Of a stretch of 41,222 bases of DNA, positions 19,861 through 29,540 are shown piece by piece. How positions within the stretch are numbered: the stretch's first letter is position 1; each line of letters opens with the position of its first letter. This DNA comes from an uncultured Pelagibacteraceae bacterium (GTDB lineage Bacteria; Pseudomonadota; Alphaproteobacteria; Pelagibacterales; Pelagibacteraceae): positions 1 through 41,222 of the forward strand of contig CAJQSJ010000014.1 in assembly GCA_905612535.1 (NCBI GenBank). Reading direction: 5' to 3'. The position numbers and the translations under genes were made by a program. A model generated the notes under the pieces. That model was given only the letters and a program-made list of their open reading frames with translations. It ran no database searches and was not told where the DNA came from.

Positions 19861-22719
19861 TTAAGATGCTATTTCTTTATATTCATCCATTGAAGGACAA
19901 GTACAAAAAAGATTTTTATCACCATAAACGTTATCTACTCTAGCAACTGGCGGCCAGTATTTGTGGGATTTTAAAATCGCAGAAGGATATGCTGCGGTTT
20001 CTCTATCATACTTATGCGTCCATTCATTAGCGGTAAGCTCTACGTGGGTATGAGGCGCATTCTTCAATGGGTTGTCCATTTTATCAAACTTCCCATTTTT
20101 TACTTTATTAATCTCTTCTTTAATTTTTACCAACGTTTCACAAAATCGATTTATTTCAGATAAACTTTCACTTTCAGTTGGCTCTATCATCATTGTTCCT
20201 GGAACGGGCCAAGACATAGTTGGTGCATGATAACCAAAATCGATCAATCTCTTTGCTATATCCTCTTCTGTTATTCCAGTTTCGCTCTTAATTTTTCTAA
20301 TATCTATAATGCATTCGTGAGCTACATTTCCATTTTTTCCTTTGTATAAAATAGGAAAGTGATCTTTAAGTTTGTTAGCTATATAATTTGCATTTAAGAT
20401 TGCATTTTGAGTGGCTAACTTTAAACCTTCAGAACCCATCATTTTAATATACATCCATGATATAGAAAGAATACTAGCGCTTCCCCAGGGAGCTGCTGAG
20501 ACCGCACCTATCCCGCTTGCCGGTCCACAATCTCTGATTATAGAATGACTTGGTAAATAAATTTCTAAATGTTTTTTACAAGCAATTGGACCCATTCCTG
20601 GTCCTCCTCCACCGTGAGGTATACAAAATGTTTTGTGTAAATTAATATGACAGACATCAGGGCCAAAGTTTCCTGGTTTTGCAATACCAACTAATGCATT
20701 TAGATTTGCTCCATCCATATAAACTTGTCCGCCATGCCTATGTATTAAATCACAAATATCCGTTATTTTTTCTTCAAAAACACCATGAGTTGATGGATAA
20801 GTTACCATTAGAGCGGCCAGATTATCTGAATATTCTTCAGTCTTTTTCTTTAAATCTTCATAATCTACATTTCCATGTTGATCGCAATTAACGACAACAA
20901 CTTTCATGCCAACCATTTGTGCACTCGCTGGATTGGTTCCGTGTGCAGAGCTAGGTATTAAACAAATATTTCTATTTTTTGCTCCATTTTTTTCATGAAA
21001 TTTTCTAATAACCATTAAGCCAGCAAATTCGCCTTGGGCGCCTGCATTTGGTTGTAAGGAAACGCCAGAAAAACCAGTTATTGACCTCAGCCAATTTTTT
21101 AGATCTGTAAATAATTCTCTGAACCCATCAACTTGTTCAACGGGAGAAAATGGATGCGGTTGTGAAAATTCTTTCCATGTTACTGGAATCATTTCAGAAA
21201 CTGAGTTTAACTTCATGGTGCATGAACCCAGAGCTATCATTGATCTATTCAAAGCAATATCCGAATCTTCTAATCTTTTTAAATATCTGAGCATTTCTGT
21301 TTCGGAATGATAGCTGTTAAAAACTGGGTGATCTAGATATGTTGAAGCTCTTAATAGATTTGTTGGTAAATTGGATAAGCTTTTATTCATTGTTTCTTTA
21401 ATTGTTTCTGAACAATTAAAAATTTTTAACAATTGATTGGCTCTATAAATATTTTTTCTTTCATCAAATGAAACTGATAACATTTCAGAATTTACTTTTC
21501 TGATATTCACTTGTTGATCTAACGCATTTTTATAAATTTTATCTGTTTTGTCTAATGTTTTTACAGTAACGGTATCAAAAAAATAATCTGAATAAAGCTC
21601 GTAACCAGATTGTTTTAATTTATCAGCAAAATTTTTTGTTAACTGTGAAACGCTTTCAGCTATTTTTTTAATTCCTTCGGGTCCATGATATACGGCATAA
21701 GCAGCCGAAACTATAGCGAGTAAAGCTTGGGCGGTACAAATATTACTTGTAGCTTTATCTCTTCTTATATGCTGTTCTCTGGTTTGTAGAGCCAATCTAA
21801 AAGCTTTATTGCCATGTCTATCTACAGAAACGCCAACTATTCTTCCTGGCATTGCTCTTTTGTATTCATCCTTAGTAGCAAAAAAAGCTGCATGTGGGCC
21901 TCCATATCCCATTGGAATACCAAAGCGTTGAGAGCTTCCTACCGCTATATCAGCTCCTAATTCACCTGGAGTCTTAAGTTTTGCAAGAGCTAATAGATCG
22001 CAAACTAATACTGCTTTTCCATTATATTTACGTATTTTGCTAATAGCTTCGCTAGGATCTTTTATATCTCCTAATGTACCTGGATATTGCAAAATCCCAC
22101 AAATAATACTTTCGTTAATATCTTTATCTTCATCTCCTACTATTACTTTTAAACCTAACGGCTCCGCTCTTGTTTTAATTACATCAATAGTTTGAGGATG
22201 ACAGTCTTTTGAGACAAAAACTTTTTTTGTATTATTTTTACATAATCTGTAGCTTAACCCCATAGCTTCTGCTGCAGCTGTGCCTTCGTCTAAAAGAGAT
22301 GCGTTCGCAATATCCATCCCTGTAAAATCTATTACCATCTGTTGAAAATTTAATAACATCTCAAGTCTTCCTTGAGCTACTTCAGGTTGGTATGGCGTGT
22401 ACGAAGTATACCATCCTGGATTTTCTAAAATATTTCTTAGTATTACATAAGGAGTATAGGTTCCATAATAACCCATTCCAATAAAGCTTGAGAAAACTTT
22501 ATTCTTTTTAGAAATGTTTTTTAATTTTCTAAGAGCTTTATATTCTGAATGAGGATCACCAATACTTAAATTTTCTTTTAAAATAATTTTTTCTGGCACT
22601 GTTTTAGAAATCAGTTCATCTAAACTTTTATAGCCCAATTCTTGAAGCATGACTTTTTGATCTTCTTTAGAAGTTCCTATATGTCTTTGAATAAAGTCTT
22701 TTTGCGCGTTTTTTAACAT
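19861..22719 (-). CDS. gcvP: Glycine dehydrogenase (decarboxylating), P-protein
   Basis: 952 aa, full length; NLHKTFCIPHGGGGPGMGPI PLP motif, SYTPYQPEVAQGRLE. Confidence 0.97.
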   Translation of the reverse strand: MLKNAQKDFIQRHIGTSKEDQKVMLQELGYKSLDELISKTVPEKIILKENLSIGDPHSEYKALRKLKNISKKNKVFSSFIGMGYYGTYTPYVILRNILENPGWYTSYTPYQPEVAQGRLEMLLNFQQMVIDFTGMDIANASLLDEGTAAAEAMGLSYRLCKNNTKKVFVSKDCHPQTIDVIKTRAEPLGLKVIVGDEDKDINESIICGILQYPGTLGDIKDPSEAISKIRKYNGKAVLVCDLLALAKLKTPGELGADIAVGSSQRFGIPMGYGGPHAAFFATKDEYKRAMPGRIVGVSVDRHGNKAFRLALQTREQHIRRDKATSNICTAQALLAIVSAAYAVYHGPEGIKKIAESVSQLTKNFADKLKQSGYELYSDYFFDTVTVKTLDKTDKIYKNALDQQVNIRKVNSEMLSVSFDERKNIYRANQLLKIFNCSETIKETMNKSLSNLPTNLLRASTYLDHPVFNSYHSETEMLRYLKRLEDSDIALNRSMIALGSCTMKLNSVSEMIPVTWKEFSQPHPFSPVEQVDGFRELFTDLKNWLRSITGFSGVSLQPNAGAQGEFAGLMVIRKFHEKNGAKNRNICLIPSSAHGTNPASAQMVGMKVVVVNCDQHGNVDYEDLKKKTEEYSDNLAALMVTYPSTHGVFEEKITDICDLIHRHGGQVYMDGANLNALVGIAKPGNFGPDVCHINLHKTFCIPHGGGGPGMGPIACKKHLEIYLPSHSIIRDCGPASGIGAVSAAPWGSASILSISWMYIKMMGSEGLKLATQNAILNANYIANKLKDHFPILYKGKNGNVAHECIIDIRKIKSETGITEEDIAKRLIDFGYHAPTMSWPVPGTMMIEPTESESLSEINRFCETLVKIKEEINKVKNGKFDKMDNPLKNAPHTHVELTANEWTHKYDRETAAYPSAILKSHKYWPPVARVDNVYGDKNLFCTCPSMDEYKEIAS

Positions 22720-23100
22720 TTAACTATCATTCTCTTTTGTAAATTTATCATATTCTTCTTTATTCATTAAAGAGTTCATTTCTGATTTATCTTTAATGTT
22801 TAATTTAAAAAACCACGCTTGGTTTTCTGGGTCAGAATTAATTTTTGAAGGATCATCAACTATAGACTGATTACATTCAGTAATTTGTCCCGATACAGGT
22901 GTATAAATATCACTTGCCGCTTTGGTAGATTCTACTACGCCTGCATTGCCATTTTTTTCAACAGAAGAGCCATTTTCAGGCAACTCTACAAAAACAATAT
23001 CTCCTAACATTTCTGCAGCATGTTTAGTTATTCCTATAGTTGCGGTATCGCCGTCTAATTTTATCCACTCATGTTCCTTAGAAAATTTAACTTCATTCAT
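22720..23100 (-). CDS. gcvH: Glycine cleavage system H protein
   Basis: [20 protein letters not shown], lipoyl-Lys motif [17 protein letters not shown]. Confidence 0.96.
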   Translation of the reverse strand: MNEVKFSKEHEWIKLDGDTATIGITKHAAEMLGDIVFVELPENGSSVEKNGNAGVVESTKAASDIYTPVSGQITECNQSIVDDPSKINSDPENQAWFFKLNIKDKSEMNSLMNKEEYDKFTKENDS

Positions 23101-23103
23101 CTT

Positions 23104-24198
23104 TTACCTCACATAGTTTTTTTTATAAAAAGGAAGTTCAGCTATACTTGCTTCATGTTTTTTTCCCCTAACTTCCAAGAGGATTTTTGTTCCAGGTTTT
23201 GTAAAATCGCATTTTACATAACCCATAGCAATAGATCCATTCACACTAGGACCAAAAGTTCCGCTAGTTATTAACCCAATCTCATTTTTATCTTGAGAAA
23301 ATATTTTTGTACCTTCTCTTGCAATAATTTTTCCTAGAGGTTTAATCCCCACTCGTAAACGAGATAGTTCTCCATTAATATTTGATTTAATTTTATTATA
23401 TCCTAAAAATCCGCCTTCTTCTCTTCTTCTTTTTGAAATTGCCCATTTAAGATTTGCCTCTATTGGAGTGGTTGTTTCATTAATGTCATGTCCATACAAA
23501 CATAAGCCCGCTTCTAGCCTTAAAGTATCTCTGGCTCCTAAACCTATTGGTTGTGCTCCTCCAGATACTAAAATTTTTGCAAGAGACTCTACTATTTTAT
23601 TTGATAACGAAATTTCAAAACCATCTTCTCCTGTATATCCAGATCTTGTAATATAAATTTTATTTTCGTTGTAAGAAAAATCATCTCCATTCATAAACTT
23701 AAGGGATGAAACACCTTTAATTACACTTTCCAAAATTTCTGCAGCTTTAGGTCCTTGTAGCGCAATTAAAGATAAATCTTTATTTAATATAAGTTTGAAT
23801 TTACCTCCAAGTGCATCTTTAATCATTTTATAGTCGTTTTCTTTACAGGCCGCGTTTAAAATTATGTTAAAACCTTTTTTTACCTTAGTGACTATTAGGT
23901 CATCATAAATGCCTCCGCTTTCATTTGTAAGAAAAGAATATTTAGATTGATTAAGTTTAATATTTTTTAAATCTATCGGAATAATTTTTTCTAGTAGTTT
24001 TTCTAGATCGGGGTTATCTTCTATAAAAAGTTGACCCATGTGGGACACATCGAATAAACCTGCTTTACTTCTTGTAATTTTATGTTCCTCTACAATCCCT
24101 GAAGTATATTGAACTGGCATTTGGAAGCCTGCAAATGGAACAAACTTTGCCCCAAGACTTTTGTGATACTCGTATAAAGCTGTTTTTTGTACTTCCAT
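23104..24198 (-). CDS. gcvT: Aminomethyltransferase, T-protein
   Basis: GLFDVSHMGQ, SGYTGEDGFEISL, GARDTLRLEAGLCLYGHDI. Confidence 0.96.
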   Translation of the reverse strand: MEVQKTALYEYHKSLGAKFVPFAGFQMPVQYTSGIVEEHKITRSKAGLFDVSHMGQLFIEDNPDLEKLLEKIIPIDLKNIKLNQSKYSFLTNESGGIYDDLIVTKVKKGFNIILNAACKENDYKMIKDALGGKFKLILNKDLSLIALQGPKAAEILESVIKGVSSLKFMNGDDFSYNENKIYITRSGYTGEDGFEISLSNKIVESLAKILVSGGAQPIGLGARDTLRLEAGLCLYGHDINETTTPIEANLKWAISKRRREEGGFLGYNKIKSNINGELSRLRVGIKPLGKIIAREGTKIFSQDKNEIGLITSGTFGPSVNGSIAMGYVKCDFTKPGTKILLEVRGKKHEASIAELPFYKKNYVR

Positions 24199-24211
24199 AA
24201 TAACTTTTGCT

Positions 24212-24384
24212 TACCCCATCTGTCTTTTTACCTGAGAGATTTGCTCCTTCGGTGAGGCTTTGCCTGCTTTCCAGAGTTATTATGTGCGGTCCTTTTGCCT
24301 GAGAGTTTCCGGGGTGGTTGCTCCTTCGGCTAGAATCAAAAGCTCTTGTGTCGCTTAGCTTTTACTCATTCTCATCTCCCGCTA
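24212..24384 (-). promoter_or_regulatory. Tandem (two-aptamer) glycine riboswitch upstream of gcvTHP
   Basis: Minus-strand leader has two copies of the signature: GCCGAAGGAGCAACCACCCCGGAAACTCTCAGGCAAAAGGACCGC and ACCGAAGGAGCAAATCTCTCAGGTAAAAAGACAGATGGGG; next gene is gcvT. Confidence 0.93.
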
Positions 24385-24405
24385 GTACTTCCTTAACACG
24401 CCCTC

Positions 24406-24435
24406 ATCATAGCACAATCAATCGAGTTGTATCAA
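24406..24435 (-). promoter_or_regulatory. Candidate promoter for the riboswitch-gcvTHP transcript
   Basis: Minus strand TTGATA, 18-bp spacer, TATGAT immediately upstream of the first aptamer. Confidence 0.5.
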
Positions 24436-24519
24436 TCTTTATTGTATTTAACTTTGATCACATTTGAGTCAAGAATCTGGTCTCAATGCTTTAAAACAAG
24501 GCAGTTTATAGAATAATTA

Positions 24520-25386
24520 TTATTTTTTAAAATTTGAAAAAAACTCAAATAAGATTGCAAAAATAATTATTCCTCCGCCAGTAATAACACTTACTGGAGG
24601 TATTTCGTTTATAAATATCCACGCCCAAATCGGACCAAAAACTGCTTCTGTTAACATTAAAACCCCAACCACTGCGGCAGGTGTAGTTCGTGATCCTATG
24701 GTAATTAAAATAAATCCAAATCCAATTTGAAAAAAACCAGCTAAAAAAGATAAAAATAAGTCATGTAATGAAATTGATAATTTTCCTGCAACAAAATATC
24801 CAATTAAAGCAGCAAAAATACCAGCGCTAAATTGAGCTGGCACCATATCAATATCTGGATATTTTCGTACGATAATTATTAATATTGCAAAGGAAATGGG
24901 CATTAAAAACGCAACAATATTTCCTAAAATTTGGTCACCAGACTGTATTGATAAAGAGCTTCCAACTATAAGCAAAACACCTGACATGCCTAAAAGTATC
25001 GAAATAAAGGTTATTAAATTGATTTTTTCCTTTAAAAAAATATATCCAAAAAATGCCAAAAAAATTGTTTCCGTTGTAATAATAAAAAGAGTGTTTGCGA
25101 CAGTAGTATAATACATTGCAAAAACATAAGCTGAGAAACCAATAGAAAGAAAAAGACCTGCTATAAAACCAGGAATACCAGATTTATAAAAGACCTTAAA
25201 AAAATTTTTTTTATAGGCAAAAATTAAATAAACAATTACAGTAATAGAAAAAAAGAATTGCCGCCAAAAAAGTATCTGCCACTCGTTGGCTCCTTCAAAA
25301 GATTTAACAATTATACCTCCAAAACTTAAACATAATGCTCCTAAAAAAATTAGGACTTTTCCAGGTACTTTATTTAAAAATGTCAA
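24520..25386 (-). CDS. EamA/DMT-family transporter, complete
   Basis: 288 aa, about 10 TM segments, EamA repeats (e.g. VGVLMLTEAVFGPIWAWIFINEIP); overlaps pxpC by 4 bp. Confidence 0.9.
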   Translation of the reverse strand: MTFLNKVPGKVLIFLGALCLSFGGIIVKSFEGANEWQILFWRQFFFSITVIVYLIFAYKKNFFKVFYKSGIPGFIAGLFLSIGFSAYVFAMYYTTVANTLFIITTETIFLAFFGYIFLKEKINLITFISILLGMSGVLLIVGSSLSIQSGDQILGNIVAFLMPISFAILIIIVRKYPDIDMVPAQFSAGIFAALIGYFVAGKLSISLHDLFLSFLAGFFQIGFGFILITIGSRTTPAAVVGVLMLTEAVFGPIWAWIFINEIPPVSVITGGGIIIFAILFEFFSNFKK

Positions 25387-26342
25387 TTTACCTCTTCAAT
25401 ATCTTTTATAATTTTTGAAATTTTTTTTTGTTTTTCATGATAAAGTTGTTCAGCTTCCTTCAGCTCTATACACTTAAATAATATACTTGTCCTTGGTTTT
25501 TTTTGTACTAATAAATCATAATCTACAGACGCAACATTAGCTATTTTAGGATAACCACCAATGGTTGGATGATCAGTTAATAGTACAATTGGTTGACCAT
25601 CTTCAGGAACCTGAATGGCTCCTTTAATAATTCCTTCTGAGCGAATATTAGGATTAACAATATTTTTTAAAGCTGGTCCTTCAAGCCTCATCCCCATTCT
25701 ATCTGTAAGATTAGTAACATTATAATTTTGTGATAAAAAATTTTTCTGACTATCTTTTGAAAAATATTGATATTGTGGTCCTTTTAAAACTCTAATTATA
25801 TTTGAGCTCGATGAAGCGGGATGTATTAAAAAAATTTTTTTATCAGTATTTTCGTTTTTAATAAAAATATTATCTCCATTACCAATTTTTTTTCCTTCGT
25901 TGGGTCCAATTTTTCCTTTTATTAAAGTCGAAACACTATTACAAAAAGGTTTAAGATCAAAACCTCCTTTAACACTTAAATATCCATAAACAGATTCTTT
26001 AGTTGCCAGTATATCAATCGCGTCACCTTCTTCTAGGTTATAGCTTCTGTCGGTTTGTCCATCTATAGTTTTAGTATTTGAATAAATAATTTTAAATACA
26101 ACATTTCCAGTAATTGCAATCTTCGTTCTTCCTTTAATTAATTTTAATAATGGACCTTGATATGCAAATTCAATCACGCCTTCTGTTTCTTTATTACCCA
26201 GTATCGCATTAACAAATGAAAAAGATTCATTGTCCATACATCCGCCCGCAGCTATACCTAAATGCTGTAAACCAAATCTACCTTTATCCTGATAGGTTGA
26301 ATTAATCCCAGGTCTCAATACCTTAAAAAAACTATTACTCAT
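25383..26342 (-). CDS. pxpC: 5-oxoprolinase subunit PxpC (biotin-dependent carboxyltransferase-like)
   Basis: VLRPGINSTYQDKGRFGLQHLGIAAGGCMDNESF, VLLTDHPTIGGYPKIANV; next to pxpB. Confidence 0.9.
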   Translation of the reverse strand: MSNSFFKVLRPGINSTYQDKGRFGLQHLGIAAGGCMDNESFSFVNAILGNKETEGVIEFAYQGPLLKLIKGRTKIAITGNVVFKIIYSNTKTIDGQTDRSYNLEEGDAIDILATKESVYGYLSVKGGFDLKPFCNSVSTLIKGKIGPNEGKKIGNGDNIFIKNENTDKKIFLIHPASSSSNIIRVLKGPQYQYFSKDSQKNFLSQNYNVTNLTDRMGMRLEGPALKNIVNPNIRSEGIIKGAIQVPEDGQPIVLLTDHPTIGGYPKIANVASVDYDLLVQKKPRTSILFKCIELKEAEQLYHEKQKKISKIIKDIEEVN

Positions 26343-27021
26343 TTTTAAAATTACCAAACTCCTTTTTAGAAATTGATTTAAACTTTACTGTATCTCCAGG
26401 TGATAGCAGGCATGGTCGAGATTCATCTTTATTGTTAAATACCTTTATTGGGGTCCTGCCAATAATATTCCAGCCTCCGGGACTTTCATATGGGTAAATA
26501 TTGCAAAATTTTTCAACTATACCAACTGAACCTGCGGGGACTTTAACTCTTGGAGTTTCTAAACGATTTAGGTAAAGTTTAGAATCTAGATCTCCCATAA
26601 AAGGGTGGCCAGGAACAAAACCAACCATATAAATATAAAAAGTAGTTTGCGAGTGAATTTTTATTATATCATTTTTTTCTATTTTTAGTTTTTTACTAAT
26701 ATCTGTTAAATCCATTTCAAAGTCGTAGCAAATAGGAATGATCCATTTTTTTCTTTCAAGAATTAAATTTAATTTTGAAATATTTACGGAGTTTAAAAAA
26801 TCAAAAATATTTTTTATATTAGTTATGTTTGGGTCAAAATTAATTATTAGTTTGTTGTAAGAAGGTGTACAATTTAATATTCCATGTATACGTCCTGTGA
26901 CCACTTCTTTTCTTACATATTGGAATGTTTTTATTACATTGTTATTGATTAATTTACTTACTTCATTGCCAAAATCGCAAACTACGCCATTGTCTCCAAT
27001 ATTATTTAGTTTCATCAACAT
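26335..27021 (-). CDS. pxpB: 5-oxoprolinase subunit PxpB
   Basis: YMVGFVPGHPFMGDLDSKLYLNRLETPRVKVPAGSVGIVEKFCNIYPYESPGGWNIIGRTP. Confidence 0.93.
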   Translation of the reverse strand: MLMKLNNIGDNGVVCDFGNEVSKLINNNVIKTFQYVRKEVVTGRIHGILNCTPSYNKLIINFDPNITNIKNIFDFLNSVNISKLNLILERKKWIIPICYDFEMDLTDISKKLKIEKNDIIKIHSQTTFYIYMVGFVPGHPFMGDLDSKLYLNRLETPRVKVPAGSVGIVEKFCNIYPYESPGGWNIIGRTPIKVFNNKDESRPCLLSPGDTVKFKSISKKEFGNFKNE

Positions 27022-27071
27022 AAATTGATATAATATTTATTACTAATTATTAAATATACCAAGGATTTATA

Positions 27072-27845
27072 ATGGAAATTAACATTAATTGTGACCTGGG
27101 CGAAAGTTCAAAATTTCATTCAACTGAAAATGATCCTCTGCTACTGAAAATTGTTAATTCTGCTAATGTAGCCTGTGGTTCTCATGCTGGTGATAAAGAA
27201 ACTATGGAAAAAACCATAGAAATGTCAAAAAAAAATAAAGTAAGCATTGGAGCTCACCCCTCTTTTAATGATAAAGAAAATTTTGGAAGAAAAAGATTAA
27301 ATTTATCATCTAAAGAAATTACAAACTTGATTATAGAACAAATAAATATAATTTCAGATATTGCAAATAGCAAAGAAATAAAAGTTACTCATGTAAAACC
27401 ACACGGAGCACTTAATAATATGGCTTGTGAAGACTATGAGTTAGCAAAAACTATTTCGGAAGCAATAACAAAGGTTAATAAAGATTTAATATTTTTAGTG
27501 CCAACTGGCTCAGAAATAGAGAAAGCTGGCAATAAAATTGGGATGAAAATTGCAGCAGAAATATTTGCTGATAGAAATTATGAGGATAATGGAAATTTAG
27601 TATCTAGAACAAAGAAAAATGCAATGATAACAGATCCAAAAATTGCAAAACAACACGTTATTAAAATGGTACAAAACCAAGCAATAAATTGTTATTCGGG
27701 AAAACAAATTTCTTGTAAAATAGATTCAGTTTGTGTTCACGGAGATAGTGAAAACGCAGTAAACACTGCAAAACAAACTAGAGAGGGTCTTTTAAAATCT
27801 GGTGTGACTTTATTAGCATTAGATAGAATGAAAAAATTCATTTAG
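27072..27845 (+). CDS. pxpA: 5-oxoprolinase subunit PxpA (LamB/YcsF family)
   Basis: ININCDLGESS, ANVACGSHAGD, VSIGAHPSFNDKENFGRK, VKPHGALNNMA. Confidence 0.94.
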   Translation: MEININCDLGESSKFHSTENDPLLLKIVNSANVACGSHAGDKETMEKTIEMSKKNKVSIGAHPSFNDKENFGRKRLNLSSKEITNLIIEQINIISDIANSKEIKVTHVKPHGALNNMACEDYELAKTISEAITKVNKDLIFLVPTGSEIEKAGNKIGMKIAAEIFADRNYEDNGNLVSRTKKNAMITDPKIAKQHVIKMVQNQAINCYSGKQISCKIDSVCVHGDSENAVNTAKQTREGLLKSGVTLLALDRMKKFI

Positions 27846-27862
27846 ATATATTTTTAAATAAA

Positions 27863-28345
27863 ATGAAAAAAAATATTAAAATTTTAATTATACTTTTAAC
27901 CACATCTTTTTTTACTTTTAACTTAGTTTATGCAGCAGGAGGAGTTGGTGGAGATAATGATCAGGTAAGTTTATATAAACAAGGAAAAAAATTAGTGCAA
28001 AGAGCAAAAAAGCAGGAAAAAAAAAATAGAATTGAAAAAGCACAAAAGTTGTATTCAAAGGCATATAAAATATTTGAAAAAGCTTATGCAAAAAATAAAA
28101 AAAATCCAGATATCTTAAATTATTTAGGTTACACTTTAAGAAAAACTGGTAATTTAGAAAAAGCTGAAATGTATTACCTTAAAGGTTTAGAATTTGATGC
28201 TGGTCATTTAGGGATTAATGAATACTTGGGAGAGCTTTATGTTCAAACCAATAGGATTGATTTAGCTATAAAAAGACTTGATGTCCTTCAAGGTTGTGAA
28301 TGCGAAGAATACAAAGAATTAAAAGAACTTATAGAAAATAAATAA
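27863..28345 (+). CDS. Exported TPR-repeat protein
   Basis: N-terminal signal peptide (ILIILLTTSFFTFNLVYAAGG) and TPR-like NPDILNYLGYTLRKTGNLEKAEMYYLKGLEFDAGH. Confidence 0.75.
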   Translation: MKKNIKILIILLTTSFFTFNLVYAAGGVGGDNDQVSLYKQGKKLVQRAKKQEKKNRIEKAQKLYSKAYKIFEKAYAKNKKNPDILNYLGYTLRKTGNLEKAEMYYLKGLEFDAGHLGINEYLGELYVQTNRIDLAIKRLDVLQGCECEEYKELKELIENK

Positions 28346-28346
28346 A

Positions 28347-28802
28347 ATGAAAGCCGTCAAATCTACGGAAATAGATTATTTATATAAAATATTTAAACCA
28401 GAGCTTTCTCCCAAAAAAATGTTGGAGCTTGGTGTTTTTGGTGGGTCATATTTTGAAGGCAAAGTAAAAGAATATCCTAAATCATGGTTTACGAAAGCGA
28501 AACTCAGTAAAACTTTTGATATTAAACAAAATTACTTTAAAGTTAGAGCGGGTTTATCAAGAGAACACTGGATGGAAAAAGGATGGATCTTTAAAGAAGA
28601 TCCTTTAGGTTGGTTTCAGTGGTACTGCAGATTTGCAAAAGGAAGGCGAATTCCTCATATTGATGGCATTCAAATTAAAAGATGGAAAAACTTTACTAGA
28701 CATGTGACTGCTATTAAAAATAACTGCGAGTCTGGTGATGTACACTGCAGAAGAAGACAGAGACAAGCAATCTTGCAATGGGCTTACAATCCTTTTATTT
28801 AA
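28347..28802 (+). CDS. Conserved protein of unknown function, W/C/R-rich
   Basis: MLELGVFGGSYFEGKVKEYPKSWFTKAKLS...GWFQWYCRFAKGRRIPHIDGIQIKRWKNF...CRRRQRQAILQWAYNPF; family function not known to me. Confidence 0.8.
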   Translation: MKAVKSTEIDYLYKIFKPELSPKKMLELGVFGGSYFEGKVKEYPKSWFTKAKLSKTFDIKQNYFKVRAGLSREHWMEKGWIFKEDPLGWFQWYCRFAKGRRIPHIDGIQIKRWKNFTRHVTAIKNNCESGDVHCRRRQRQAILQWAYNPFI

Positions 28803-28916
28803 TTGCTTAAAAAATCAATTTCACAATGAGCTAGATTGAAAATGCGATACTTAAAATAGTCATATTTTTATGATCTGGTTGCATTAGTTCGCTAATAGAA
28901 ATATAAAATATATAAA

Positions 28917-29528
28917 GTGATAGAAGAGACCTTAGTATTTATTCAAATAGTATTTATCGACATTGTAATGGCCGCTGATAACGCCATTATTATTGGTATG
29001 GTCGCATCAAATTTTGCTCCAAAACATAGAAAACAGATAATTTTATGGGGTGTGTTTGCCGCGTTTTTATTCAGAGTTATTTTCGCTTTTTCTGCAACTT
29101 ATTTATTTCAATTTGCTTTTATTAAACTTATTGGAGGGGTTCTTTTATTATGGATTGTAAATGGACTAAGACAAGATTTATTTGATACAAAAAAAATAAA
29201 ATCGCCAACAAAACAGTCCAAGGAACCTTCTTTTATGAGTGGAGTCTATAAAGTTCTAATTGCAGATATAACTATTAGTTTTGATAACGTTCTTGGTGTA
29301 GCTGGTGCAGCGAAAGATCATTATTTCTTATTAATTTTTGGTTTATTTTTATCTGTTGTTCTTATCGGAGTAGCAGCGTCCTATTTTGCAAAATACATTA
29401 AAGATCATCAATGGGTAGGTTATGTGGGTCTTGCTGTAATTTTATTAATTGCTATTCAATTAATTATTAGCGGCTTAATAGGTTATGGAGTAATAACAAT
29501 TAACGAACCTTTTGCTTCTTGGTTTTAA
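28917..29528 (+). CDS. TerC family integral membrane protein; apparent GTG start
   Basis: IDIVMAADNAIIIGMVA and DITISFDNVLGVAGAA paired acidic TM motifs of TerC. Confidence 0.9.
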   Translation: MIEETLVFIQIVFIDIVMAADNAIIIGMVASNFAPKHRKQIILWGVFAAFLFRVIFAFSATYLFQFAFIKLIGGVLLLWIVNGLRQDLFDTKKIKSPTKQSKEPSFMSGVYKVLIADITISFDNVLGVAGAAKDHYFLLIFGLFLSVVLIGVAASYFAKYIKDHQWVGYVGLAVILLIAIQLIISGLIGYGVITINEPFASWF

Positions 29529-29540
29529 ATATAAATTTTA

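Noticed and set aside
28803-28916. yybP-ykoY manganese riboswitch upstream of TerC
   Set aside because: The leader is only about 114 bp and the characteristic conserved loop sequences could not be found by eye.
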